Of a stretch of 64,000 bases of DNA, positions 42,186 to 50,744 are shown in pieces. Source of the stretch: SXOA01 sp046593355 (lineage in GTDB: Bacteria > Planctomycetota > Planctomycetia > Pirellulales > Pirellulaceae); assembly GCA_046593355.1 (NCBI GenBank), contig JBKJNY010000155.1, forward strand, positions 82,009-146,008. The letters are read 5' to 3'. Below the pieces are notes generated by a model. It searched no databases and had not been told where the DNA came from. It worked only from the letters and a program-made list of their open reading frames with translations. Made by a program: the position numbers and the translations under genes. How positions within the stretch are numbered: position 1 is the stretch's first letter; each line of letters begins with the position of its first letter.

Positions 42186-43376
42186 ATGTCCTTGTTCGAC
42201 TGGATTGGCGGGCGCGTCTTCAAATTCGTCCACGGCAATAATCTCGTTTACAACACCTGCTGGGAAGACCCGCGGCTGGACCATGTGGCCCTGAAGCTGA
42301 CGTCCCAGGATAACGTGCTGGTCATTACCTCCGCGGGCTGCAACGCGCTGGACTATGCCCTGGCCGGCCCGAACCACGTCTATGCCGTGGACATGAATCC
42401 GCGGCAGAACGCCCTGCTCGATCTGAAGATCGCCGGCATTCGCCACCTCGATTACGAAGATTTCTTCCGCCTGTTCGGCTACGGCCATCATCCGGACGCC
42501 CGCAAGCTCTACCGCGAAAAACTCCGCACCGGCCTGCCCGCCTGGTCGCGGCATTACTGGGACAAGTGGATCAAGTTTTTCCATACGCCGGGCAAGTCGT
42601 TCTATTACCGCGGCACCAGCGGCTCGTTCGCCCGCATGATCTGCTTTTATATCAACCGCGTGATCAAGGTCCGGCCGTGGTTGGATGCGTGCCTGGAAGC
42701 CAAGACGGTCGCCGAGCAGCGGGAAATCTACGACAAGTACCTCCGGGAACAGTTCTGGTCCCGCACCATGCGATTCGCCATGACCCGCGACACCACGCTC
42801 TCGATGGTCGGCGTCCCCAAGGCGCAGCGGCGGCAGGTGGAAATGCAGTATCAAGGGGGCATCGTCAAGTTCGTTCAGGACTGCCTGGAAGCTGTCTTCT
42901 GCAAGCTGCCCCTTTCCGACAACTACTTTTGGCGGGTCTACATGAAGGGGGAATACAGCCGCAAGTGCTGCCCCGAGTATCTCAAGGCGGACAACTTCGA
43001 GAAGCTGAAAGCGGGCCTGATCGACCGCGTCACGACGCATACCAACCACGTGCAAGGCTTCCTGGAACAGCACGACGGCCAAATCTCCCGGTACGTTTTG
43101 CTCGACCACATGGACTGGCTCTCCGACAAGTTCTTTCCGCTGTTGGAACTGGAGTGGCAGGCCATCGTCCGCCGGGCCGCTCCGGGTACGCGCATTTTAT
43201 GGCGGAGCGGCGGCCTGCGGACGGACTTCCTCAACAAGGTGAGCGTCGTCACGGGCAACAAGGAGCGGGCGCTGCCCGAGCTGCTGACCTATCACGAGGG
43301 CCTCGCCGCCGAGCTGCACGAGAAAGACCGCGTCCACACCTACGGCAGCTTCTACATCGCGGATCTGGCGGTGTAA
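42186..43376 (+). CDS. btaA: BtaA: S-adenosylmethionine:diacylglycerol 3-amino-3-carboxypropyltransferase (DUF3419)
   Basis: 396 residues with TAAGGTGAAGG upstream. Makes diacylglyceryl-homoserine by transferring the 3-amino-3-carboxypropyl group of SAM to diacylglycerol, the first step of betaine lipid (DGTS) synthesis. The family signature is present: LVYNTCWEDPRLDHVAL, VLVITSAGCNALDYALAGPN, VYAVDMNPRQNALLDLKIAG, and MRFAMTRDTTLSMVGVPKAQ. Length is typical. The methyltransferase expected for the second step follows at 43525. Cytoplasmic, probably membrane-associated. Confidence 0.93.
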   Translation: MSLFDWIGGRVFKFVHGNNLVYNTCWEDPRLDHVALKLTSQDNVLVITSAGCNALDYALAGPNHVYAVDMNPRQNALLDLKIAGIRHLDYEDFFRLFGYGHHPDARKLYREKLRTGLPAWSRHYWDKWIKFFHTPGKSFYYRGTSGSFARMICFYINRVIKVRPWLDACLEAKTVAEQREIYDKYLREQFWSRTMRFAMTRDTTLSMVGVPKAQRRQVEMQYQGGIVKFVQDCLEAVFCKLPLSDNYFWRVYMKGEYSRKCCPEYLKADNFEKLKAGLIDRVTTHTNHVQGFLEQHDGQISRYVLLDHMDWLSDKFFPLLELEWQAIVRRAAPGTRILWRSGGLRTDFLNKVSVVTGNKERALPELLTYHEGLAAELHEKDRVHTYGSFYIADLAV

Positions 43377-43400
43377 CGCGAAATAACTTGCTTCCAGGAA

Positions 43401-43426
43401 CACGCCCACGCAAAGCCGTGGGCGTG
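43401..43426. repeat. 26-bp palindromic repeat, copy 3
   Basis: Same palindrome as 9797-9822 and 34256-34281; sits between btaA and btaB and could attenuate read-through. Confidence 0.7.
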
Positions 43427-43524
43427 CCACCCGACCCCGACCAATCCTCCCTTTGCCTTTCTTCGTTCCCTCTGTTCCCTTCTGTTCAAACTCCCTCTCC
43501 GCTTCGTCATTCGTCATTCCTCCC

Positions 43525-44262
43525 ATGGGCGTTCTCGCCGACCTCAAAATCCTCTACCACCTCACGCTCAAGCCCGTCCGCGGCAAGGATCACGCCGCGC
43601 GGATGGAGAACTTTTATGCGGGGCAGGCGGACGCCTATGACGATTTCCGCAAACGCCTGCTCAAAGGGCGGCAGGAGATGTATTCGGCGGTGAAGATTCC
43701 CGAAGGGGGGACTTGGCTGGACATGGGGGGCGGCACGGGCTCGAACCTGGATTACGTCGCGGACCGCATTGGCAAGCTCAGCAAGGTCTACGTCCTCGAC
43801 CTTTCGCGCTCGCTCCTGGAAGTCGCCAAAAAGCGCATCGCCTCCCGCGGCTGGAGCAACGTGGAGACGATTGAAGCCGACGCCACGACCTTTCAGCCCG
43901 CCGGCGGGCCGGTGGATGTTGTGACGTTCTCGTACTCGCTGACGATGATTCCCGACTGGTTCGGTGCGATTGAAAACGCCCTCGCCATGCTGAGGCCGGG
44001 GGGCACTCTCGGCGTGGTCGATTTCTACGTCTCCCGCAAGTTCCCCGCGGGCAATCTGAAGAAGCACCGCTGGCTCACCCGCACCTTCTGGCCCACATGG
44101 TTCGGCTTCGATAACGTATTCCCTTCTCCCGACCACGTCCCTTTTCTCCACCGCCACTTCGAGCCGCTCCTCTTCGAGGAGCATCGGGCCAAGGTGCCGT
44201 ACATTCCCTTCCTGCGGACGCCGTATTACGTCTTCGTGGGCCGCAAGCGAGCACCAGCCTGA
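43525..44262 (+). CDS. btaB: BtaB: SAM-dependent N-methyltransferase of betaine lipid synthesis
   Basis: 245 residues from ATG 43525. Class I SAM fold: WLDMGGGTGSNLDYVADRIG (motif I near 73-92), VYVLDLSRSLLEVAKKRIAS, VETIEADATTFQP, VTFSYSLTMIPDWFGAIENA, LRPGGTLGVVDFYVSRK. The SYSLTMIPDW signature and position after btaA support the second step, three methylations of diacylglyceryl-homoserine to DGTS. The stop codon lies in the arm of a large palindrome (44252-44327). A quinone methylase would be the main alternative without the context. Confidence 0.88.
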   Translation: MGVLADLKILYHLTLKPVRGKDHAARMENFYAGQADAYDDFRKRLLKGRQEMYSAVKIPEGGTWLDMGGGTGSNLDYVADRIGKLSKVYVLDLSRSLLEVAKKRIASRGWSNVETIEADATTFQPAGGPVDVVTFSYSLTMIPDWFGAIENALAMLRPGGTLGVVDFYVSRKFPAGNLKKHRWLTRTFWPTWFGFDNVFPSPDHVPFLHRHFEPLLFEEHRAKVPYIPFLRTPYYVFVGRKRAPA

Positions 44263-44327
44263 CGCGCAAGCGAAGGACACCTTCATCCATCGTCAGTGCC
44301 GTCCTTCGCTTGCGCGTCAGGCTGGTG
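44252..44327. repeat. Large palindrome with 27-bp arms between convergent genes
   Basis: Left arm 44252-44278 (CACCAGCCTGACGCGCAAGC...) and right arm 44301-44327. It includes the btaB stop and adjoins the stop of the convergent acetyltransferase, so it may terminate both. Related to 18574-18633. Confidence 0.8.
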
Positions 44328-45053
44328 TCAGCCTCGCTGCTGGAGCAGCGGCGCGGTCAGTGCCGAGAGCGACACTCTCTGCCGGCCACTGTCGTCGAAA
44401 TTGGACGGCTCAAGCCACTGCTCAAACGCGGCTTGGAGAGCGGGCCATTCTTGATCGATGGCGGCATACCAGGCCGTGTCCCGGTTTCTCCCTTTGACGA
44501 CCGCGGCCTGGCGGAAGACCCCCTCGAACGACAACCCCAGCCGCTGTGCCGCTCGCCGCGAGGGCTCGTTGAGGGCGTTGCACTTCCACTCATACCGGCG
44601 GTAGCCCAGCTCGAAAGCCCGCTCCATCATCAGAAACATCGCTTCGGTCGCCGCGGGCCGCGCTTGCAACAGCGGCGAGAACTGCAAGTGCCCGACCTCA
44701 ATGCTCCCATGCCGCGGATCAATCCGCAGATAGCTCGCCACTCCCACGGCGCGCCCTGACGCCTTGTCAACGATGGCGTAGAAGAGCGGGTCGCTGCTCG
44801 CCGCGGACGCGCTCACCCAGGCGCGATAGGCGTCCCAACTTTCGAACGGACCATACGTCATGTAGGTCCAGTTTCTCTGCTCCGTATCGAGCAAGTTGGC
44901 CGCATGCAGCTCGCTGGCATGCCGCTCGACAGAGAGTGCCTCCACGCGGCAAAACCGCCCGTCCATCGAATCTCTGGGCGGCAGCGGCGGCGGTGTCCAA
45001 TCCGGAACCGGAATTCCCACCGGGTGGCCTAATGGATTCTGTTGGCTCTGCAT
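44328..45053 (-). CDS. GNAT-family N-acetyltransferase
   Basis: 241 residues. I chose ATG 45053 because MQSQQNPLGHPVGIPVPDWT is the usual N-terminus of this subfamily; the frame is open to 45233. RimJ-like fold: VEALSVERHASELHAANLLD, FYAIVDKASGRAVGVASYLR, EVGHLQFSPLLQARPAATEA, AFELGYRRYEWKCNALNEPS and AAQRLGLSFEGVFRQAAVVK. It transfers an acetyl group from acetyl-CoA to an amine; the substrate is unknown. GGGAGGAGG lies 22 bases upstream of the chosen start, rather far for a ribosome-binding site. Confidence 0.88.
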   Translation of the reverse strand: MQSQQNPLGHPVGIPVPDWTPPPLPPRDSMDGRFCRVEALSVERHASELHAANLLDTEQRNWTYMTYGPFESWDAYRAWVSASAASSDPLFYAIVDKASGRAVGVASYLRIDPRHGSIEVGHLQFSPLLQARPAATEAMFLMMERAFELGYRRYEWKCNALNEPSRRAAQRLGLSFEGVFRQAAVVKGRNRDTAWYAAIDQEWPALQAAFEQWLEPSNFDDSGRQRVSLSALTAPLLQQRG

Positions 45054-45264
45054 CCTACTAACATAGGGTCCATGCTGGCCTCCTCCCAGTAGAGTGCGAC
45101 CCCGGCTGACTTTCGGTTGAAGAGGATGGGAGCCGGTTAACGACCCTCTCTTCGTTTTCATCATTCTGCTGCCATGATTCTGCCATTCCCTTCGGCCCCT
45201 CCGCCGAATTGACTTGCCCGCCCGATGCGCCACAATGGCGGGTCTATTGACGATTCCGTTTCTG

Positions 45265-45288
45265 GGCAGGCCGGAAGCCTACCCCACC
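45265..45288. repeat. 24-bp dispersed repeat, copy 3
   Basis: GGCAGGCCGGAAGCCTACCC plus four bases; one mismatch to 29298-29321. Just upstream of the large PVC-type gene. Confidence 0.65.
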
Positions 45289-45305
45289 TGCGCAAGGGTT
45301 CCCCC

Positions 45306-48300
45306 GTGAAGTTCACTCTCCCGCTCACTCTGTCTCTCCTTCTCTCCTTCTGCGCGATCGTCAGTGCTCAGGACAAGCCAAAACCCAACCCTCTCAACGA
45401 GCCCCTCGGCGACCCCGGTATCATTCCCGCCGGCGCGGACGGTAAGCCGCTGAACCTCAATTTCGAGGAGGGAACGCTCAAGGATTGGAAGGCGAAAGGG
45501 AAAGCTTGGGACAAGCAGCCGGTGAAGGGGGAGATCAGCCAGACCCGCACGTTTGGCGAGGGGAAGAAGGCCGAACATACCGGCCAGTTCTGGGTCGGCG
45601 GATACGAATTCCTGCAAGACCCGCCGGTTGGGACACTTACCTCTGTTCCCTTTGAAGTAACCCAGCCCTTCGGCAGCTTTCTGATTGGCGGCGGACAGAG
45701 CAAAGAAACGCGGGTCGAGCTTGTCACCGCGGATGACAACAAGGTCTTCTTCGCCTCCTCCGGCCAGGACCAGGAAAATCTCCGCCCCATTATCGTCGAT
45801 CTTCAAAAGCAGAAGGGAAAGAAAATCTTCATCCGCATCGTGGATAGCAACGTCGGCGGCTGGGGGCATGTGAATTTCGACGACTTCCGGCTGCACAAGG
45901 AGCGGCCGCGATTCAAGGCGCAAGTCGCGATCGCCATCATTCCCGCGACGGAACAAGTCTATCCCCACGCCGGCCTCTCCGCCGAAGAAGCGGCGAAGGA
46001 AATGGTCGTCCCCCCCGGCTTCAAGGTCCAGGTCGCTGCCGCCGAGCCCGATGTGCAGCAGCCGATTGCAATGGCGATTGATGATCGCGGGCGGATCTGG
46101 ATTGCGGAAGCCTTCACCTATCCCACGCGAGCCAAGGAAGGCGAAGGGAAGGACCGCATCATCATCCTGGAAGACACCGACCTCGACGGCAAGCTCGACA
46201 AGCGGACGGTCTTCGCCGAAAAGCTCAACCTCGTCAGTGGCCTGGAAATCGGCTTCGGCGGCGTCTGGGTCGGAGCGGCCCCGTACCTCCTCTTCATCCC
46301 GGACAAGAACGGCGACGACGTGCCCGACGGCATCCCTATGAAGGCCGCCGAACCGATGCCCGAAGTCAAGTTCCCCCTCGACGTTCCCCCAGGCACTCAA
46401 GTCCTCCTCGACGGCTGGGGCTACGAAGACACCCACGAAACGCTCAACAGCTTCATCTGGGGGCCGGACGGCTGGCTGTACGGCTGCCACGGCGTTTTCA
46501 CGCACTCGGCCGTCGGCAAGCCCGGCACGCCCAAGGAGAAGCGGACAAAAATCAACGCCGGCATCTGGCGGTATCACCCGGTGCGGCATGAGTTCGAGGT
46601 CTTCGCCGAAGGGACCAGCAACCCCTGGGGGCTCGACTACGACCAGTACGGCAACTTCTTCGCCACCGCCTGCGTCATCCCCCACGCCTACCACATCATC
46701 CCCGGGGCCCGCTACGAGCGGCAAGCCGGCAGCCACTTCAACCCCTACACCTACGACGACATCAAAACCATCGCCGACCACCGCCACTACACCGGCAACC
46801 AGTGGAACGACGACAACCGCCGGGCGTCCGACGAGCTCGGCGGCGGCCACGCCCACGCCGGCTGCATGATCTATCAAGGGGGGGCCTGGCCGGAAAAATA
46901 CCGCGGCATGCTATTCATGAACAACATCCACGGCAACCGCATGAACATGGACGTCCTCACCCCCAAGGGAAGCGGCTTCGTCTGCTCGCACGGCCCGGAC
47001 TTCCTCCTCACCCGCGACCAATGGTCGCAAATGCTCTCCATGACCTACGGCCCCGACGGCCAGGTTTGGGTCATCGACTGGTACGACCGCCAGCAATGCC
47101 ACCTCCGCGAACCCGACAAGCACGACCGCAGCAACGGGCGGATATACCGCATCGTCTACAACGACGCGAAGCCAGTGAAGGTGGATTTACAGAAGCTTGG
47201 CGATGATGAGCTCGTGAAACTGTTGACGCATGACAATAAGTGGTATGTGAGACATGCGGAGCGGATTTTGCACGAGCGAAATGTTTTGCGTAGAAGTAAC
47301 GAAATTACGGACGCGGACCTTGAGGAATACGGCAAATTACTAAAGGATGGAATTTCCTCGCCGCAATTGCGCCTAGTTATCGCGTCAGATTTGCAGAAAC
47401 ATGCTCCACATAAACGTTGGCAATTACTCACGTTGCTAACGAGCCACTCCGAAGACGCCTCCGACCCCAATCTCCCATTGATGTACTGGTACGCGATGGA
47501 ACCCCTGGCGGATGTCGATCCCAAGCGGGCGTTGGCGCTGGGACTTTCGGCTGGCGAGAAGATTCCGATTCTCAAGGAATACATGATCCGCCGGATTGGC
47601 GCGGGAGACCCCAAGAAGTCTCTCGCGCTCCTGGTGGAAGGACTGAAGGTCGCCAAGGACGACGCGACCCGATTGACGTTCCTCCGTGGGATGAACGAGT
47701 CGCTGAAGGGGCGCAAGGGAGTGGAAGCCCCCGCCGGCTGGAACGAGCTGTTCGTTTCGCTCATAGAATCCAAGAACAGCGAGCTCCGGATGCAGCTCGC
47801 CTCGGTCGGAGCGGCTCTGGGCGATAAGGTGGTCATTGAAACCCTCCGGCGGATGATTGCCGACGACAATTCATCTCTCCAGGAGCGCCGCGAAGCGATT
47901 AAGATTCTCGTCCGCGCCCAGGATGCCGCGGCGGCTGATTCTCTCCGCTTCGTCCTCGCCAATAATGACCTCCGCGGCGACGCCCTCCGCGGCCTGGCCG
48001 CTTTCGACGACCCCAAAGCCCCTGCCGCCATCCTCGCCCTCTACGACAGCCTCCCCCCCGCCGAGCGCCGCGACGCCCTCGCCACGCTCTGCAGTCGCGT
48101 CGGCTATGCCAAGGAACTGCTCGGAGCCATCGAGAGCAAAAAAATTCCCGCCAATCATCTGACGGCGGACTTGGTGACGAACCTCCGCAATCTCAACGAC
48201 GCCGATCTGCAAAAGCTCCTGGAAAAATCCTGGGGGACCGTCCGCGAAACGGCAGCGGACAAGCAGAAGCTGATTGTCGAGTACAAGGAATTGCTCGCCA

Positions 48301-50480
48301 AACCTTCGGATGTCACGGATGTGCAGCTTGGCCGGGCCGTCTACGCCCGCACCTGCCAGCAATGCCACGCCCTCTTCGGCACCGGCGGCAAAGTCGGGCC
48401 GGACATCACCGGCTCCCAGCGGACAAACCTCGACTACCTCCTTTCCAATGTCCTCGACCCCACTGCCGTCATGGCCAAGGAGTACCAGCCCACCATCGCC
48501 CGTCTGGCCGATGGCCGCGTCGTCACCGGCATCCTCAAAGCCGAGAACGCTGCGACGATCACGCTCCTCACGCAAACCGAAACGCTCGTCATTCCCATCG
48601 CCGATATCGAAGAGCGCAAAATCAGCGACAAATCGATGATGCCCGATGACCTCCTCAAGCCGCTCACCTCCCACGAAGTCCGCTCCCTCGTCGCCTACGT
48701 CAGTAGCCCCGGCCAGACCCCGATGCTCGCCACCGCCGATAACGTCGCCACTTTCTACACCGGCAAAGACCTCGCCGGCTGGCGGGGAGACGAGAAGCTC
48801 TGGTCCGTGGAGAACGGCGAAATCGTCGGCAAGACGACGGGCCTTGGTCACAATGCATTTCTCGTCAGCGAGTTGTCTCTGGACGACTTCCGCCTGGAGT
48901 TCGACGTAAAACTCCTCAAGAACGAAGGCAACAGCGGCATCCAGCTTCGCAGCCAGCCCATGTCAAACGGCGAAGTGAAAGGCTACCAGGCCGATGTCGG
49001 CGCAGGCTGGTGGGGAAAGCTCTACGAAGAAAACGGCCGCGGCCTCCTCTGGGACAAGAGCGGCGAAGCCCACGTCAAAAACGGCGACTGGAACAAGTAC
49101 GAAATCATCGCCGTCGGCAGCCGCGTCCAAACCTTCATCAACGGCCAGCCGTGCGTGGACCTTGATGACCCATTTCCCCCTCTCCCCTTGGGAGAGGGCC
49201 GGGGTGAGGGTTTCCCGCTTCGCCGCGGCGTCATCGCCCTGCAACTCCACTCCGGCGGCGCGACCGAGGTCCGCTTCAAAAACCTCAAGCTCACCCTCCT
49301 CACCGGAATTGAAACTTCCGGCCCCTACCCCACCTCCAAGCCGCTGGAAGAAGGCAAGAAGCTCAGCTTCAAGCGGACCAAGCTCGACGACAAATTCCAC
49401 AGCGAAGGAGTCGCCTACGGAGACTTCAACAACGACGGTCTTTTGGATATTGCTGCCGGCAGCGTGTGGTATGAACACCCTCACCCCGGCCCTCTCCCAA
49501 GGGGAGAGGGGGCAGAAAAGGCCGGCCCCTGGAAGATGCACAGCATTTTGGAAAAGCCCAAAGAATTCAGCATCAAAACCTACAGCGACACCTTCATGAA
49601 CTGGGCCGAGGATCTGGACGGCGACGGACGGCAAGACCTCATCGTCGTTGACTTCCCTGGCGCGCCAACCTGGTGGTTTCAAAATCCCGGCACCAAGGGT
49701 GGACCGTGGGCTCGCAACCGGATCGTCCCAGTCACCAACAACGAAAGCCCGCAATATCTCGACGTGGACAAGGATGGCAAGCGCGAGCTGATTTACGGCG
49801 ACGGCACAAAACGCCTGGCGCTGGCCCGCCCCGGGGCAACACCGCTCGTTGAATGGTCCGCCACTCGCATTGCTGCTCCCGGCGAGGTGGACATCCCCAA
49901 CTTCTACCACGGCCTCGGCCTGGGAGACATCAACAAGGACGGCCGCGACGACCTCGTCGTCCCGCACGGCTGGTGGGAAGCACCCGCCAAGCAGACCAGC
50001 GATACCTGGCCCTTCCACTCCGCTCCGCTCGGCGAGGCCCAGGCTCAACTGCAGGTCTACGACTTCGATGGCGATGGAGACAGCGACGTGCTCGGCTCAT
50101 CGGCACATAAACGCGGAATCTGGTGGTACGAACAGCAGCCGGAGAACAAGTGGGTGAAGCACGAGATCGACACCAGCATCGCCCAGACGCACGCCATGGT
50201 GCTGGCCGACATCAACGGCGACGGCCTCCCCGACTTCGTCACCGGCAAGCGGTATTACGCCCACAACGGCAACGACCCCGGCGAGGATGAGCCCGCAACA
50301 ATCGCCTGGTACGAGCTGGCCCGCAAGGACGGCAAGCCGGTCTGGACCCAGCACGTCTTCGACCACGACAGCGGTGTCGGCACCGCCTTCGAAGTCCACG
50401 ACATGAACGCCGACGGCCTGCAAGACGTGATCGTCGCCAACAAGCGGGGCGTGTTCTACTTCGAACAAACACGGGAATAA
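45306..50480 (+). CDS. Giant PVC-type cytochrome/DUF1080/FG-GAP protein
   Basis: 1724 residues from GTG 45306, where a signal peptide starts (MKFTLPLTLSLLLSFCAIVS); the frame is open from 45225. Order: beta-sandwich domain (about 35-200), PVC-type dehydrogenase propeller (about 231-618: VPPGFKVQVAAAEPDVQQPI, MTYGPDGQVWVIDWYDRQQC), HEAT-like repeats (625-960), a cytochrome c site ARTCQQCHALFGTGGKVGPD near 1016, DUF1080 (about 1150-1335: FYTGKDLAGWRGDEKLWSVE, DFRLEFDVKLLKNEGNSGIQ), and FG-GAP/VCBS repeats to the end (NDGLLDIAAGSVWYE, DLDGDGRQDLIVVD, DINGDGLPDFVTG). Two short peptides (PLPLGEGRGEG and HPGPLPRGEGA) come from palindromic repeats inserted in frame. Exported; probably oxidises or binds carbohydrate, which is inference. 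Confidence 0.93.
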   Translation: MKFTLPLTLSLLLSFCAIVSAQDKPKPNPLNEPLGDPGIIPAGADGKPLNLNFEEGTLKDWKAKGKAWDKQPVKGEISQTRTFGEGKKAEHTGQFWVGGYEFLQDPPVGTLTSVPFEVTQPFGSFLIGGGQSKETRVELVTADDNKVFFASSGQDQENLRPIIVDLQKQKGKKIFIRIVDSNVGGWGHVNFDDFRLHKERPRFKAQVAIAIIPATEQVYPHAGLSAEEAAKEMVVPPGFKVQVAAAEPDVQQPIAMAIDDRGRIWIAEAFTYPTRAKEGEGKDRIIILEDTDLDGKLDKRTVFAEKLNLVSGLEIGFGGVWVGAAPYLLFIPDKNGDDVPDGIPMKAAEPMPEVKFPLDVPPGTQVLLDGWGYEDTHETLNSFIWGPDGWLYGCHGVFTHSAVGKPGTPKEKRTKINAGIWRYHPVRHEFEVFAEGTSNPWGLDYDQYGNFFATACVIPHAYHIIPGARYERQAGSHFNPYTYDDIKTIADHRHYTGNQWNDDNRRASDELGGGHAHAGCMIYQGGAWPEKYRGMLFMNNIHGNRMNMDVLTPKGSGFVCSHGPDFLLTRDQWSQMLSMTYGPDGQVWVIDWYDRQQCHLREPDKHDRSNGRIYRIVYNDAKPVKVDLQKLGDDELVKLLTHDNKWYVRHAERILHERNVLRRSNEITDADLEEYGKLLKDGISSPQLRLVIASDLQKHAPHKRWQLLTLLTSHSEDASDPNLPLMYWYAMEPLADVDPKRALALGLSAGEKIPILKEYMIRRIGAGDPKKSLALLVEGLKVAKDDATRLTFLRGMNESLKGRKGVEAPAGWNELFVSLIESKNSELRMQLASVGAALGDKVVIETLRRMIADDNSSLQERREAIKILVRAQDAAAADSLRFVLANNDLRGDALRGLAAFDDPKAPAAILALYDSLPPAERRDALATLCSRVGYAKELLGAIESKKIPANHLTADLVTNLRNLNDADLQKLLEKSWGTVRETAADKQKLIVEYKELLAKPSDVTDVQLGRAVYARTCQQCHALFGTGGKVGPDITGSQRTNLDYLLSNVLDPTAVMAKEYQPTIARLADGRVVTGILKAENAATITLLTQTETLVIPIADIEERKISDKSMMPDDLLKPLTSHEVRSLVAYVSSPGQTPMLATADNVATFYTGKDLAGWRGDEKLWSVENGEIVGKTTGLGHNAFLVSELSLDDFRLEFDVKLLKNEGNSGIQLRSQPMSNGEVKGYQADVGAGWWGKLYEENGRGLLWDKSGEAHVKNGDWNKYEIIAVGSRVQTFINGQPCVDLDDPFPPLPLGEGRGEGFPLRRGVIALQLHSGGATEVRFKNLKLTLLTGIETSGPYPTSKPLEEGKKLSFKRTKLDDKFHSEGVAYGDFNNDGLLDIAAGSVWYEHPHPGPLPRGEGAEKAGPWKMHSILEKPKEFSIKTYSDTFMNWAEDLDGDGRQDLIVVDFPGAPTWWFQNPGTKGGPWARNRIVPVTNNESPQYLDVDKDGKRELIYGDGTKRLALARPGATPLVEWSATRIAAPGEVDIPNFYHGLGLGDINKDGRDDLVVPHGWWEAPAKQTSDTWPFHSAPLGEAQAQLQVYDFDGDGDSDVLGSSAHKRGIWWYEQQPENKWVKHEIDTSIAQTHAMVLADINGDGLPDFVTGKRYYAHNGNDPGEDEPATIAWYELARKDGKPVWTQHVFDHDSGVGTAFEVHDMNADGLQDVIVANKRGVFYFEQTRE
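49175..49210 (+). repeat. Palindromic repeat inserted in frame, copy 2
   Basis: CCCCCTCTCCCCTTGGGAGA and the following GGGCCGGGGTGAGGG, translated as PPLPLGEGRGEG within the DUF1080 domain, where homologues go straight from VDLDDP to RGVIALQLHSGG. Confidence 0.75.
49478..49512 (+). repeat. Palindromic repeat inserted in frame, copy 3 (opposite orientation)
   Basis: CCCTCACCCCGGCCCTCTCC followed by CAAGGGGAGAGGGG, translated as HPHPGPLPRGEGA between GSVWYE and the next FG-GAP strand. Confidence 0.75.
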
Positions 50481-50524
50481 GTGGGATCTTTTTACTGGAC
50501 ACTTAGTTTTTAAGTCCCATTTTG

Positions 50525-50744
50525 TATAATACGAACTGAAGGGCTCGTTCCCTGGGGACGCTGCTCCGAAGTTCTTTGACAATTCGGTAGAATATTGAGA
50601 TTGTCCCAGGCACAGCCGGGCCTCAGCACACCCCACTTGCGAGGAGGGGGGTGGTGAAAAAGTCGGGAAGGCTGTTTCTGTAAGCGCCTGCTACAACAGC
50701 ACTTGCGAAATCGAGGCGAGCGACTTTTGCGCCACTATTTTTTT
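50525..50744 (+). ncRNA. Possible promoter-boxA-terminator transcription unit with CRISPR-repeat-like 36-mer
   Basis: TATAAT at 50525-50530, boxA-like GTTCTTTGACAATT at 50571-50584, a 36-base sequence at 50662-50697 that starts GTCGGGAAGG and ends GCTACAAC, and a run of seven T at 50738-50744. Leader, repeat-like block and T-run lie in the order of a minimal CRISPR locus, but only one repeat-like copy exists and no cas gene is in the window. An unrelated small RNA is equally possible. Confidence 0.35.

Noticed and set aside
50662..50697. Calling a CRISPR array
   Set aside because: Only one repeat-like copy exists and no cas gene is in the window; kept as a finding only.
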